Source of the DNA: Labyrinthula sp. Ha
Taxonomy: Eukaryota > Sar > Bigyra > Labyrinthulida > Labyrinthulaceae
Assembly (NCBI GenBank): GCA_015227615.1
Contig: JAALGZ010000008.1
Span: 682,001 to 746,000 of the forward strand
Reading direction: 5' to 3'
Length of the DNA stretch: 64,000 nt
In this document: piece by piece, positions 1 to 8,647 of the stretch
How the letters are laid out: every line of letters starts with the position of its first letter
Numbering within the stretch: the stretch's first letter is position 1
Made by a program: the position numbers and the translations under genes
Notes under the pieces: generated by a model
Told to the model about the DNA's origin: nothing
What the model saw: only the letters and a program-made list of their open reading frames with translations
The model's database searches: none

Positions 1-532
1 GCTATGAAAATAAAATCAGACTTAGTGAGGAACACAAAATTTTTACATACATATTCTAACTATTATGGTTTCGTTAACTAGTCAGAAAGAGCATGATTTA
101 GTATGAATCAAATAGGAAAAATACTCAACAACAGGATAATCTAACTCTAATAAAGGATAATTGTTTCCAATTCCTTTATGAAAAAGGATTAAGTTTAATT
201 GTGATAGTTTATATATTCTTATTTTCCTGTTAGTAGACATCCTATTTGTTGCTTATTCGTTGATGTAATGGCATAACTCTATGAGAAGATAAATTTTGCA
301 AGCTACTAATTCTAAAAAGTTTCTACAATGCAAAAACCCCAGCAATCATGAAACATATGAAAATTCAAGAAAGCGAAGCCTTAATGAGTTTTTATATATA
401 TATATGCAAGGTAATTCTTATTCTTGTAATATAATTGCGAGTTGATTTTATTGGCAGGTTATTTTTTACATTTTTCTAGAAATTTAGAAGAATGTTTACA
501 CTGTCAATACTGTATTACCAGGAATTCTAAAT
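1..532. other. Upstream intergenic, no gene seen
   Basis: AT-rich sequence before the Rab gene. It holds short A/T tracts and a TA run near 400-412 (tatatatata). I see no open frame, RNA gene or repeat that I can support. The proximal part is presumably the Rab promoter and 5' UTR. Confidence 0.5.
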
Positions 533-1187
533 ATGGGCGAACGAAATGATTTCTATCATTACAAAACAGTTCTTTTAGGATCCTCAGGCGCTGGTAAAAC
601 TTCTTTGTCAAGCGTTTTTATGAACGACACATTTCCTCAGTCACATACAGCTACTATTGGAGCAGATTTTGCAAGCCGAACAGTAAGGATAGATAATCGT
701 TCAGGTAAATCTCCTCTTTGAGTAACTCATCATAGTCAAGCTAGATGTCTGGGATACTGCAGGACAAGAAAAATACAAAAGTCTCACTCCAATGTACTAT
801 AGGAATGCATCTGCTGCTGTGGTAGTTTATGATATCACTAGCAAGGAGTCTCTAGATAAAGCCAAAGATTGGATTAAGGAGGTGAAGAAACGAAATGGAA
901 AACAAACTTTGATCGCTTTAACAGGGTAAGAGTGTTCTCATGTTTTTTAGTATAGTCAAAAAGCAGATCTGGAACAAGAAAGAGAAGTTGATAAAAAAAC
1001 TGTTGAGGAATTTGCTGAAAAAAATGGATATTTATATTTTGAAACCTCTGCAAAGATGGGAAAAAATGTAGAAGAAATGTTTTCATCTTTAACAAAGGCT
1101 CTAATTGAAAGAAAACAACAAAGTGTTTCGTCTAAGCCAATGAGCCTTGATCTGGAAACTGCAGAGAAAGGTTTTGGATGCTGTTAA
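533..1187 (+). CDS. Rab5-like small GTPase, three exons
   Basis: Membrane-trafficking GTPase of about 197 residues, the normal Rab length. Exons are 533-704, 736-925 and 956-1187, with GT-AG introns of 31 nt (705-735) and 30 nt (926-955); splicing restores one continuous Rab frame. Motifs seen are the P-loop GSSGAGKTS, switch I TIGADF, switch II WDTAGQEKY, the MYYRNASAAVVVYDIT block, ETSAK (G5), and a C-terminal Cys-Cys expected to be geranylgeranylated. The switch and YRNA blocks are closest to Rab5/21/22, so an early-endosomal role is inferred. The G4 motif reads QKAD instead of NKxD, unusual because that Asn recognises guanine. The gene converges on the vasohibin gene, with about 100 bp between stop codons. 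Confidence 0.93.
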
Positions 1188-1288
1188 ATTTGTTTTATAA
1201 TGTACACAAAGCTCTAGATCCATTTTCAATGTAAACAATATAGGTAGAATATTCTTACATCGAAAATCAATGAGTTAAACTATGATAT

Positions 1289-2065
1289 CTAAGTTTTTCT
1301 TCTTGGTTTGATATGAAATAATTTAGCTAAGTTTAACTTTCTTTCTACTAGTTGTGCACGTTCAGCATAAACATCCAAAGTGTTAAGAAAATTTGGATCG
1401 GCTGGTGAAACAGCAACTTTTCTCCAGTTAATTCGATCTGTATCTAAATTTTCATGACTTAAAATTTGTCCAATGGCAATTAATTCAACTTCATGATGAA
1501 GACTTTTGTAACAACTAACAAATTCTTGAATTAAACCAGAAAGAGAAGGCAAATTAAAGGGTTTGTACATTAATTCTTTCTTCCGACTTAAGCCCAGAGT
1601 TCCCCAAATGTTCTGATACTCAATGAAAAGTACAATGTGACGATGAGTTTTCAAATTGTACTTTGACTGAAAATGAACTGGAAATCTGTTTACCTTCTCA
1701 TCCGAATTGATTAATAGCTTTTCCTTACTCGTCAAGTAAATTGAAAGAAAAACTGCTTCTACACACCTAATTGGAAGTGACTTCGCAATAATTTTCTTTG
1801 CAACAGAGTTAATGTAACGATTACCAAGATTCTTGTTGCAGGAATAAAACTGCTGATCCGTGAAATTGTACTCTAGGAAATTAAGAGTCTTTTGAATCTC
1901 CTGCAACCTTCTCTTTAAGCCTTTATTCTTAACTTCATTCTTAAATCTTACTGAAATTTCTTGTTTTTCTGGAAGAACACTTAAGCCAGAAACCTCATTC
2001 ACAAATTCAACTAACTCAAGTTTTGATTTTGCTGACTTTGGTTTCCAAGTATTTGTCAAGCTCAT
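1289..2065 (-). CDS. VASH: Vasohibin-like tubulin tyrosine carboxypeptidase
   Basis: Single-exon 258-aa protein recognisable as a vasohibin, a transglutaminase-like cysteine protease that removes the C-terminal tyrosine of alpha-tubulin. The non-canonical Cys-His-Ser triad is visible as C101 (LPIRCVEAV), H143 (HRHIVLF) and S160 (LGLSRKKELMYKP). Downstream blocks (IGQILSH, INWRKV) and the basic C-terminus also match the family. It lacks the long N-terminal extension of vertebrate VASH1/2. Animal vasohibins need the small partner SVBP; no SVBP-like ORF is seen nearby. It lies 128 bp downstream of the ZC3H15-like gene on the same strand. Function is assigned from the family and the intact triad, not from context. 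Confidence 0.9.
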   Translation of the reverse strand: MSLTNTWKPKSAKSKLELVEFVNEVSGLSVLPEKQEISVRFKNEVKNKGLKRRLQEIQKTLNFLEYNFTDQQFYSCNKNLGNRYINSVAKKIIAKSLPIRCVEAVFLSIYLTSKEKLLINSDEKVNRFPVHFQSKYNLKTHRHIVLFIEYQNIWGTLGLSRKKELMYKPFNLPSLSGLIQEFVSCYKSLHHEVELIAIGQILSHENLDTDRINWRKVAVSPADPNFLNTLDVYAERAQLVERKLNLAKLFHIKPRRKT

Positions 2066-2193
2066 CTAAAAGTACTTAATAAGCGAAATGAAAACTCCCC
2101 TTGATTATCTCTTAATAAATCCGTTTTTAAAGAGTATAAACGATTAAATAAGGAAGTTAGATGTTTTCTGGGAGAGCAAACAATTTAGAAGAA

Positions 2194-3303
2194 TCAGTCT
2201 TCTAAATCATCAAGGTCATCATCACCTTCTTCTAGGAACAGATTCTCATCTTCTAGTTCAAGTTCAGCTGTTTCTTTATTTATGTCAAATGCATCTTCAG
2301 CATCTTGAAATAGACTCTTGTCCACAAGAAAGAGCTGTTTTCCTGTTAGAGTGTCAATGTTCTTTGTTTTAACCTTCTTTTCCTCCTTCACCTTCTTTTG
2401 TGTTTCTTCTAAGAATTTCTGTCGTTTTTCTTCTTTCCATTTAAAAAAACCTTCTTTTGTAACAGGGATTAAATCTTCCGTCTTCAAATTCAACCGTTGC
2501 TCTTCAATCAATTGCTCAATCGGAATTCCACCCTTAGCTCTAATCTCCTCAGCCTCTTCTTTTTTCTTCAGAATAATCTCCTTTAAGTTCTCACTCACGT
2601 CTAAAATCTCAGTCTCCTTGCTAATTTCTAAGACAACTTTCTTCGCTCTCTTAATCGCAATCAAATTTCTCACATCAAGAACATTTCCAACCTTTTTCTC
2701 AAATGTAGAAGGCGTATAATTGAATAAAAGTAAAGGAAGATTTAGTCGCGTTGTTCCATCAGATACCTTAACGGTCAAGTATTCTTGCCCAAAACCAGGT
2801 ACGTTTCTTGTTGGTTTAGTTAAGAGATTGTCTTTGAACTCAAGTACAACAACAATCCGCTCAACCTCAGTTCTATTTTCTATTAAAAGAATTTCTGAAA
2901 GTTCCTTTATTGGAACTGCAAAATCTTTTTCATTTTGCTCTTTTTGCTTCTGTTCCTTTTCTTCTTGCTCTTTGCGTTTTTGTTCTTCATCTTTCTTTAT
3001 AGATTTCTTAGTTCTGTTCTTCTTTTTAGGTTGATATGCATCACCGAGTAATTTAAACATTTCTAGTTCTGCTTGCTTTCTGGCTTCCTTCTCAGCTTTT
3101 CGTCGGGCTGCATTCTGCTCATGAAAGGCTCTGCCTTGCTTTCCGCCACCATTCCGTGCTTGAGCGCTAACTTGCTCCACATATCTTTGCACTTTTTTCG
3201 ATTTATTTTTATTTTTAAGTCCAAATGTTTTGTCTTCTATTATCTTATTTGTTTTTTTTACTTGGGCTTTTGCTGATTTCGCTTGTTGCTTTCCTTTCGG
3301 CAT
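2194..3303 (-). CDS. ZC3H15: ZC3H15/Tma46 (DFRP1)-like protein lacking CCCH fingers
   Basis: About 369 aa, with the start placed at the ATG complementary to 3301-3303 because the family's basic N-terminus (MPKGKQQAK... IIEDKTFGLKNK) begins there; the open frame runs 43 codons further upstream without family similarity. ZC3H15/Tma46 binds and stabilises the translation GTPase DRG1/Rbg1 and associates with ribosomes. Residues ~20-90 match the conserved N-terminus, ~98-126 are a charged Lys/Glu coil, and ~255-330 (GGIPIEQLIEEQR, FFKWKEEKRQKFLEE, TGKQLF) match the DRG-binding DFRP region; the tail is acidic. The two CCCH zinc fingers normally between these parts are absent. Residues ~145-235 instead form a beta-rich segment (VVVLEFKD, YLTVKVSDGT, KKVVLEISKE) that looks OB-fold-like. 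Confidence 0.8.
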   Translation of the reverse strand: MPKGKQQAKSAKAQVKKTNKIIEDKTFGLKNKNKSKKVQRYVEQVSAQARNGGGKQGRAFHEQNAARRKAEKEARKQAELEMFKLLGDAYQPKKKNRTKKSIKKDEEQKRKEQEEKEQKQKEQNEKDFAVPIKELSEILLIENRTEVERIVVVLEFKDNLLTKPTRNVPGFGQEYLTVKVSDGTTRLNLPLLLFNYTPSTFEKKVGNVLDVRNLIAIKRAKKVVLEISKETEILDVSENLKEIILKKKEEAEEIRAKGGIPIEQLIEEQRLNLKTEDLIPVTKEGFFKWKEEKRQKFLEETQKKVKEEKKVKTKNIDTLTGKQLFLVDKSLFQDAEDAFDINKETAELELEDENLFLEEGDDDLDDLED

Positions 3304-5278
3304 CGTTAACTTTTGGCTTTGAGAAAGTACGGTAATGTTATATTGAGTGGATGATAAATCTGTTAGTGTGCAATGAACTGGAGTATATTGACAAGAAAGA
3401 AGTAAGACTACTTCGTTGAGGCTGAAAAACAAAAATACTCACTTTTTCAGAATTAAAAATATACATAATAAAGGTGAACGATTATGTTTTATGGAATATT
3501 TAGAAATGAAGCCGTCGTTCACCATTCGGGCTTTTTCTGTTTCTGAAAGCGATGTACCTTAAAGATTGTCCAAAGTTTATGCGGTCAAAAAGTCTAAAAG
3601 TATATTCAATATAGCATCTATTTATGAAAATGGCTATATTCCTGTAATAATATTATCTTTCCATCTTTTTTTTCCGTTCAAAGAGTCCACATTGAATAGG
3701 TCTATCAGGTCAAGTTTATTTACAGGTTTGATACTTATTAAGCGCTTTTATATATATCTGAGGTTTGATTTCAACCGGTAGCAGCTCGCATAAGAGTATA
3801 TATTTATCGATTGATACTTTGCACTATAAAAATATTTCCAATAATTTGTTATTAGACTGTTCTGCAATTTAAATAGCAGGACAGAGAAAAACACTGAGTT
3901 CATGAAATCTTTAATGAATTCTAGGTATCTCAATCCTCTACGAACTGCCTATGGTTCCAAAGGCTCTACAATGTCTTTGTGTTAATTATGGTTAAAGTAC
4001 TTTCATCTTATTCATCTAAGATTAAGCATATTTTCTACGAAATTTGAAGTGTAAGAAATAACCATGTTAGTCTTCGAGATATTACGTCACCTACAAACTA
4101 TGATTGACCGTAATAGAAACCTTTATACTGAAATTTTCGCAGTAGTGAGGTGAATTTCAACTTTAGTATAAGATGTCTTCACTAAGACACTGGACCTATG
4201 TGTCTACAGTGCATTATTTGTTGCGCATTGAGAGCTTTAAGTTGATTCCCGAAGTATTACTATCATTGTTTCTTTCGAAAACACCTTCGTTGTCTAACAA
4301 GGTAGTTTGTCTTTACATTTTGTGCTCAAAACGGTACTTATGCTTCAAATATATACTCTTCTCACTTTTGTGGGTTCACATTGTTGTGGAAAAGAGAAAT
4401 CTAGTTAGGACCTACTATAAGATGTTTTCCTGCTTGGCCCTTACCTAGACTTATGAGAATGAACAGAATATAAATGTTTGTGGTGACTTATATATATATT
4501 ATTCAGTTAACAGGTACCTTAAGCAATAAATAAACATAATGATAAACTCATAAGTTCTTCTGTATTCCATTGAAAAAACACATAATAGTAGAACGAGCGA
4601 ATACTTTCTATTCAATATTCTTACTCCTACTTTAAAATAACAAATAGCTTATCTGACTCGGTAAACATGAGTTCTCAAGCAGAGTTTGTTCTCTTAAAAA
4701 TGTAAAGAAGTATATCTCGTCGCAGAATTCGTAGACCTAGCTCAAGAAACCAAATTACAGGAACGGGGATAAATTTATTGGACCCTAAGAGTTGCATGTG
4801 AAGCAAAGCGACAATGCTTGGCAAAGCAATATTATCTTAAACTTATGCTAGACCCATCAACACCAAAAGTCAACATATGCTGAATCATTGCAGAGGATGA
4901 TTACATTCGACCATCACCATAAGCGTCTATTATTTAACATTTCTACTTAGTTTAGTTTCTTGGATCAGTTTGCAACTGGGTATGGTTGACTTTAATGTGC
5001 AGTTTAATGAGTCAGCGTCTATATACAATCAAACAAGGGCTCCTGTTCAAGGACTCTGTATATCTAGAAGTGATGACAGTAACCAGAACCTTTGACAGTA
5101 GGACCGAACACTGAAAACAAGGACAGGTAGAGGCACCTATCCAAGTTCGATGCGTAACAATTTCTTCTTCTAAAGATTCTGTAAACATTTAGATTTGCTG
5201 TGCACGAGCACATTTGTAATAAAATCCTTTTGTGAATATAAGAGTTCTATTAGTCTAACTCTCTTCGCAGCGTCTTGT
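3304..5278. other. Intergenic, nothing recognised
   Basis: About 2 kb between the ZC3H15-like start codon and the MULE insertion. The first ~100 bp is presumably the promoter of the minus-strand gene. Short open frames exist (for example 91 codons at 4173-4448) but show no domain, codon pattern or homology I can recognise. No inverted or tandem repeat stands out. Confidence 0.45.
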
Positions 5279-5289
5279 CCTTCCGAAGG
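5279..5289. repeat. Target-site duplication, left copy (11 bp)
   Basis: CCTTCCGAAGG directly abuts the left end of the MULE and recurs exactly at 8212-8222 abutting the right end. Eleven bases is within the 8-11 bp duplication known for Mutator-like elements. The duplicated site is itself nearly palindromic. Confidence 0.88.
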
Positions 5290-5363
5290 GTTCGGATTTT
5301 TTTACACATGTGTAAATTTACACACGGCGTCTGATTGGTTAAATTTTTTTCACCATGGCCAAA
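5290..5363 (+). repeat. MULE left terminal inverted repeat
   Basis: Pairs with 8131-8211 in inverse orientation. Positions 5294-5328 match perfectly. Similarity continues inward at lower identity (TTGGTTAAATTTTTTTCA against the reverse complement TTGGCTCAATTTTTTCA), ending at a shared GGCCA. The outermost four to six bases differ between the ends. Confidence 0.88.
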
Positions 5364-5522
5364 TGAGATATAGGGTCAAAATAATTATTAATGACATTTG
5401 TGATTTCATGATTTCGAATTTGGGCCATATAACCAACAATCATACTTTACGAAATTTTTAAGGTAGCACGGTTGAAAAGTGGGCCATTTGACCCAAAATC
5501 AGAAAAAACAAAAAAGGAAAAA

Positions 5523-7592
5523 ATGCAAAAAAGTGTTCTGACTTCCAAGGACGAGCCAACTTTGCAAGAAGACCCTAAACACCCCCAAACAATGACAGAA
5601 GTCGAACTATTGGAGAATTTCCAGTCTCCTAGTGAAGACGAGATGTTTTTTCAGCTTTCAACCGTTGCAAGTGGGCGGTTCAAGTGGAGAAAAAGGACAT
5701 CTTCGTGCTTTTCAGCTGAGTTGAGTAAGGTAAAATTTGGAATTGATTCAAAAAATTTAAAACGCTGTGTTATAGAATGCAGCTCTTCCAAAAACTGCGA
5801 ATTTAGAGTAAATATTAACTTTGATTCTACTAAAATGCTCTATTTTTTTAACGTAATTCAACCAAATCACACAGATCATGAAGTTAAAGCGGTAGGAAAT
5901 GTGAAAAAATATGTTCAACAGTTAAGTGCAGAATAATTAACATTTATTACAACATTAGGAATTGCTGAAACGAGCCTTTCAGCTGCTATGGTGGCCTTAC
6001 ATCGCGCATTTCCTGGAATTTTGTTCTCAAAAGTGTTAATTAAACGTGAAATGAGGAAAGTTAAAGAAAAAAATTCAAATTCAGAAGACACAAATCTAGT
6101 AAAATTGATGAATTGTGGAACTAAATGCATTTTAAGAGGCGGATCTTTCAATTTACACTTCAATCATGGTTCAATTTTAACTGGAGTTACGTTTCAAGAG
6201 GCTCTTCAATTGAAATTAAGTGAACTTTATGGTGAATCAATTCAAATCGACACTACACATGGACTTACAAGATATCGTCTTGTTGCTATGTTCCCTGTAG
6301 GAGTTGATTGTTTTTTAAAAACCATCAATTTTGGGTGTACCATGATGGAAAATGAAAATTCTAATGACGTTAAACGTGGTCTAGAAGAGCTTAAGTTGAA
6401 CAAAGCTCAAGTGATGATGTCAGATGGCAGTTTGGCGTTGGCTAAAGTGGCCAAAAGTTGTGGAGCTAGGCACATTCGTTGCTTAAAACATCTTGCAGCA
6501 AGCTTTAATGAAGGAGCTAAAGGGCTCAGAGGAAGTGAATTAGTTGAATTTAGACAAAGTTTGGCAGAAGTTATTACTGGATCGTTTCCTAATGTTAGAG
6601 TATTAGACGAAGCTCTTGAAAAGATGAAGCAAAAGTTTAGAAGTTCTGTTCAAGAAAAATATTTAAAAAATTTAGAAAAAGAAAAAAGAAGCATTTGCTG
6701 GACCTACACAAAGGAATCTTTAACTTTTGCTCATCGAGCAACCCAACGTGTTGAGTCATTTCATGCAAAACTAAAAGGTAAAGGGATGAAAAAAAATTTA
6801 AAAAGTTGGACGTTAGATGATTTAATTAAACATCACGAAACAGTAGTTGACCTGTACCTAAACACTACGTTAGAAAAAATCAAAAAATTAATTAAAAAAA
6901 ATGTAAAAGTTTCGAAAGAAGTTGAAGATTTGATGTTGTTGGAGCTGAAGTTGATGCACAGTTGCTGGATTCAACAGGAACCTGAGCCAAACAAGTACAT
7001 TTTTATTGATTCTACATCTAGGGTTAGAAGAACACATCTTCTAACAGTAAAAAAGATGAAAGATGAGGTGGTGCCTGAGTGCACATGTGCAACATGGCAG
7101 AACCACCACCTGCCTTGCAGACACTTTGCAAGGGTCTGCGACAAGAAGATGGAGGAATTCATTGCACCATCAAATCTTCTTCGTAGATGTAGGTACCAGG
7201 ATCATCCGCTGTACGAAGTTGCATTGAGAGAGTTAGGTAGGTTGAATAATCCGAGAGGAGAAGGGATTGAGTTCAAGGTTAAGGTAGCAGATATTGAAAT
7301 GAACGCAGTTCCTAAAAGTGGGGACCATAAGTACTCTGGTCTCCTCGCTGAATGTAAGTTGCTTGCGGAAGAAGCAAAACACTCAGACGAGGGCTGGAGA
7401 AAAGTCTTTGCAACGGTGAGGAAAATGAGACGCGCTCTACAAAATAATCCAGATGGAAATTTTGCACAGTTGCAGCGCGTCTCAGATGACACCGTTGTGA
7501 CTTTTGAGTCCCCCAGAAAGAGAGTGAGGCAAAGCCTTCCTAAAGAGGGACGAAGCCCAGGTAGGTTGGACTTCACCTCACTTAGTCCTTAA
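5523..7592 (+). CDS. MULE transposase (DDE, SWIM zinc finger)
   Basis: Exons 5523-5925 and 5959-7592 give about 678 aa if a 33-nt intron (5926-5958, GTGCAG...TTAG) is removed. That intron contains the only in-frame stop, and its length matches host introns; otherwise the two ORFs would be separated by a nonsense codon. Domains in order: an N-terminal FLYWCH/WRKY-GCM1-type zinc region (Cys cluster then HTDH), the MULE DDE core with D232 (IDTTHG), D290 (MSDGS, followed by the family's C..H) and E400 (RVESFH), then a SWIM finger CxC...CxH at C509, C511, C521 and H523. A basic tail follows (SPRKRVRQSLPKEG). The frame could extend upstream to 5472, but only through a non-ATG codon. Confidence 0.88.
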
Positions 7593-7740
7593 GATAAGTT
7601 CATATATTTTGGTTTTTTTTTTTTGAACTGCGTTCTGCGATCACTGTGTTCTTCAAAGATATATGTTTAGTTTTTTTCTTATAAATATTTTCTGATCCTG
7701 TTTTTGTTGAAATATAATTGGTGTTTATCTTTTTTTAAAT

Positions 7741-7960
7741 CGTGATCCTGTTCATATTCTTATTAAACCCTTCCTGTTTATATTTTGTTAATCGTTTTCG
7801 TGATCCTTTCCTATTCATATATTTTGTTTTGAAAGCCTTTTCGTGATCCTTTCCTGTTCATATTTTTGTTAATCCTTTTCGTGATCCTTTCCTGTTCATA
7901 TTTTCGTTAATCCTTTTCCTGGTCGTTTCCTATTCATATATTTTGTTTAATCGTTGTCGT
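7741..7960 (+). repeat. Degenerate ~40-bp tandem repeats inside the MULE
   Basis: About five diverged units of 38-60 bp, each carrying GTGATCCTTTCCTGTTCATA followed by a T-rich stretch with GTTAATC. The block lies between the transposase stop codon and the right inverted repeat, where subterminal repeats that bind transposase are known in some DNA transposons. It is pyrimidine-rich on this strand and has no coding potential. Confidence 0.75.
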
Positions 7961-8002
7961 CTCCTAAGAAATAAAATAAATAAAAACACTTATTCCCAAT
8001 GA

Positions 8003-8038
8003 GTGAGAGGCACTGCACTATAGGTGCATGCCTCTCAC
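8003..8038 (+). other. Strong hairpin near the MULE right end
   Basis: GTGAGAGGCA (8003-8012) pairs perfectly with TGCCTCTCAC (8029-8038), and inside it TGCAC (8014-8018) pairs with GTGCA (8024-8028) around the loop TATAG, with one bulged C. It sits about 410 bp past the transposase stop. It may act in RNA 3' processing or in transposition; no role can be assigned from sequence alone. Confidence 0.75.
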
Positions 8039-8130
8039 GGCCTTTATAAACCTCTCCTGGAGGTTGTCATCTTCTGACCGTGTTTTCATTTCAATTTTTG
8101 CATTGTTGGTTAATGATTTATGAATAGAAT

Positions 8131-8211
8131 GTGGCCCAAATGGCCATTGAAAAAATTGAGCCAATAGATTGCCGTGTGTAAATTTACACATGTGTAAAAA
8201 AATCCTTTCCC
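8131..8211 (-). repeat. MULE right terminal inverted repeat
   Basis: Inverse match of 5290-5363. The 35-bp perfect core is 8171-8205, and the same 16-bp palindrome is present. It is flanked immediately by the second target-site duplication. Confidence 0.88.
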
Positions 8212-8222
8212 CCTTCCGAAGG
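8212..8222. repeat. Target-site duplication, right copy (11 bp)
   Basis: CCTTCCGAAGG, identical to 5279-5289. It marks the right boundary of the MULE. Confidence 0.88.
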
Positions 8223-8647
8223 ACCTGTTAGATTGTTATAACGACATCTACCGAAGTAAAAAGTAGTTTTTTTCAATATGTTTCCTTAGCACTGAATTGT
8301 CTACAAATACTATCACCTTTGTTCAAGTTTTGTTACTTTTCTTATCCCTAACTCTACTTTTTTCCTCGTGCTATTTTTTCTTAATATAATAAAATCGTCC
8401 ACCGATGTGCTATTTCTGTTTTTTCCCGCACACTATGGAGAGTTTTAACGTTTAATAATTTAAACAAAGAATACATATGTGCAATTTATAAATTATATAT
8501 GTTTAATAGTTACAATATATTAATATGTACATAATCGAATAGTTTGGACAATTCGTAACGAACACTTTTCCAGACATGAAGTGTATCTTCCTATGTTCAT
8601 AAATACAGTTACCAACAGGGTAAAATCGCAAAGAAAGAGGGGGGAAG
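8223..8647. other. Intergenic between MULE and seven-TM gene
   Basis: AT-rich, with no gene recognised. A pyrimidine-rich stretch around 8330-8420 and the purine run just before the 8648 start (AAAGAGGGGGGAAG) probably belong to the promoter and leader of the downstream gene. Confidence 0.4.

Larger units (their letters stand above)
5290..8211 (+). mobile_element. Complete Mutator-like (MULE) DNA transposon
   Basis: A 2.9-kb cut-and-paste element with every expected part: an identical 11-bp target duplication on both sides, terminal inverted repeats of roughly 75-80 bp containing a 35-bp perfect core (5294-5328 against 8171-8205), and one transposase gene in the same orientation filling most of the interior. 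The core contains a 16-bp perfect palindrome (TGTGTAAATTTACACA, 5309-5324), a plausible transposase binding site. Between the transposase stop and the right end lie a tandem-repeat block and a strong hairpin. The exact duplication and perfect core suggest recent insertion. It is a plain DNA transposon with no capsid or reverse transcriptase genes. Confidence 0.9.

Noticed and set aside
2318-3276. Three plus-strand frames opposite the ZC3H15-like gene
   Set aside because: They are antisense shadows of the Lys/Glu-rich gene, giving Phe/Ser-rich translations with no domain.
3304-3432. 43-codon N-terminal extension of the ZC3H15-like frame
   Set aside because: The extension has no family similarity and the conserved basic N-terminus begins exactly at the ATG complementary to 3301-3303.
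7741-7960. CRISPR-like array
   Set aside because: Units are diverged and vary in length, spacers are not unique, and they lie inside a eukaryotic DNA transposon.
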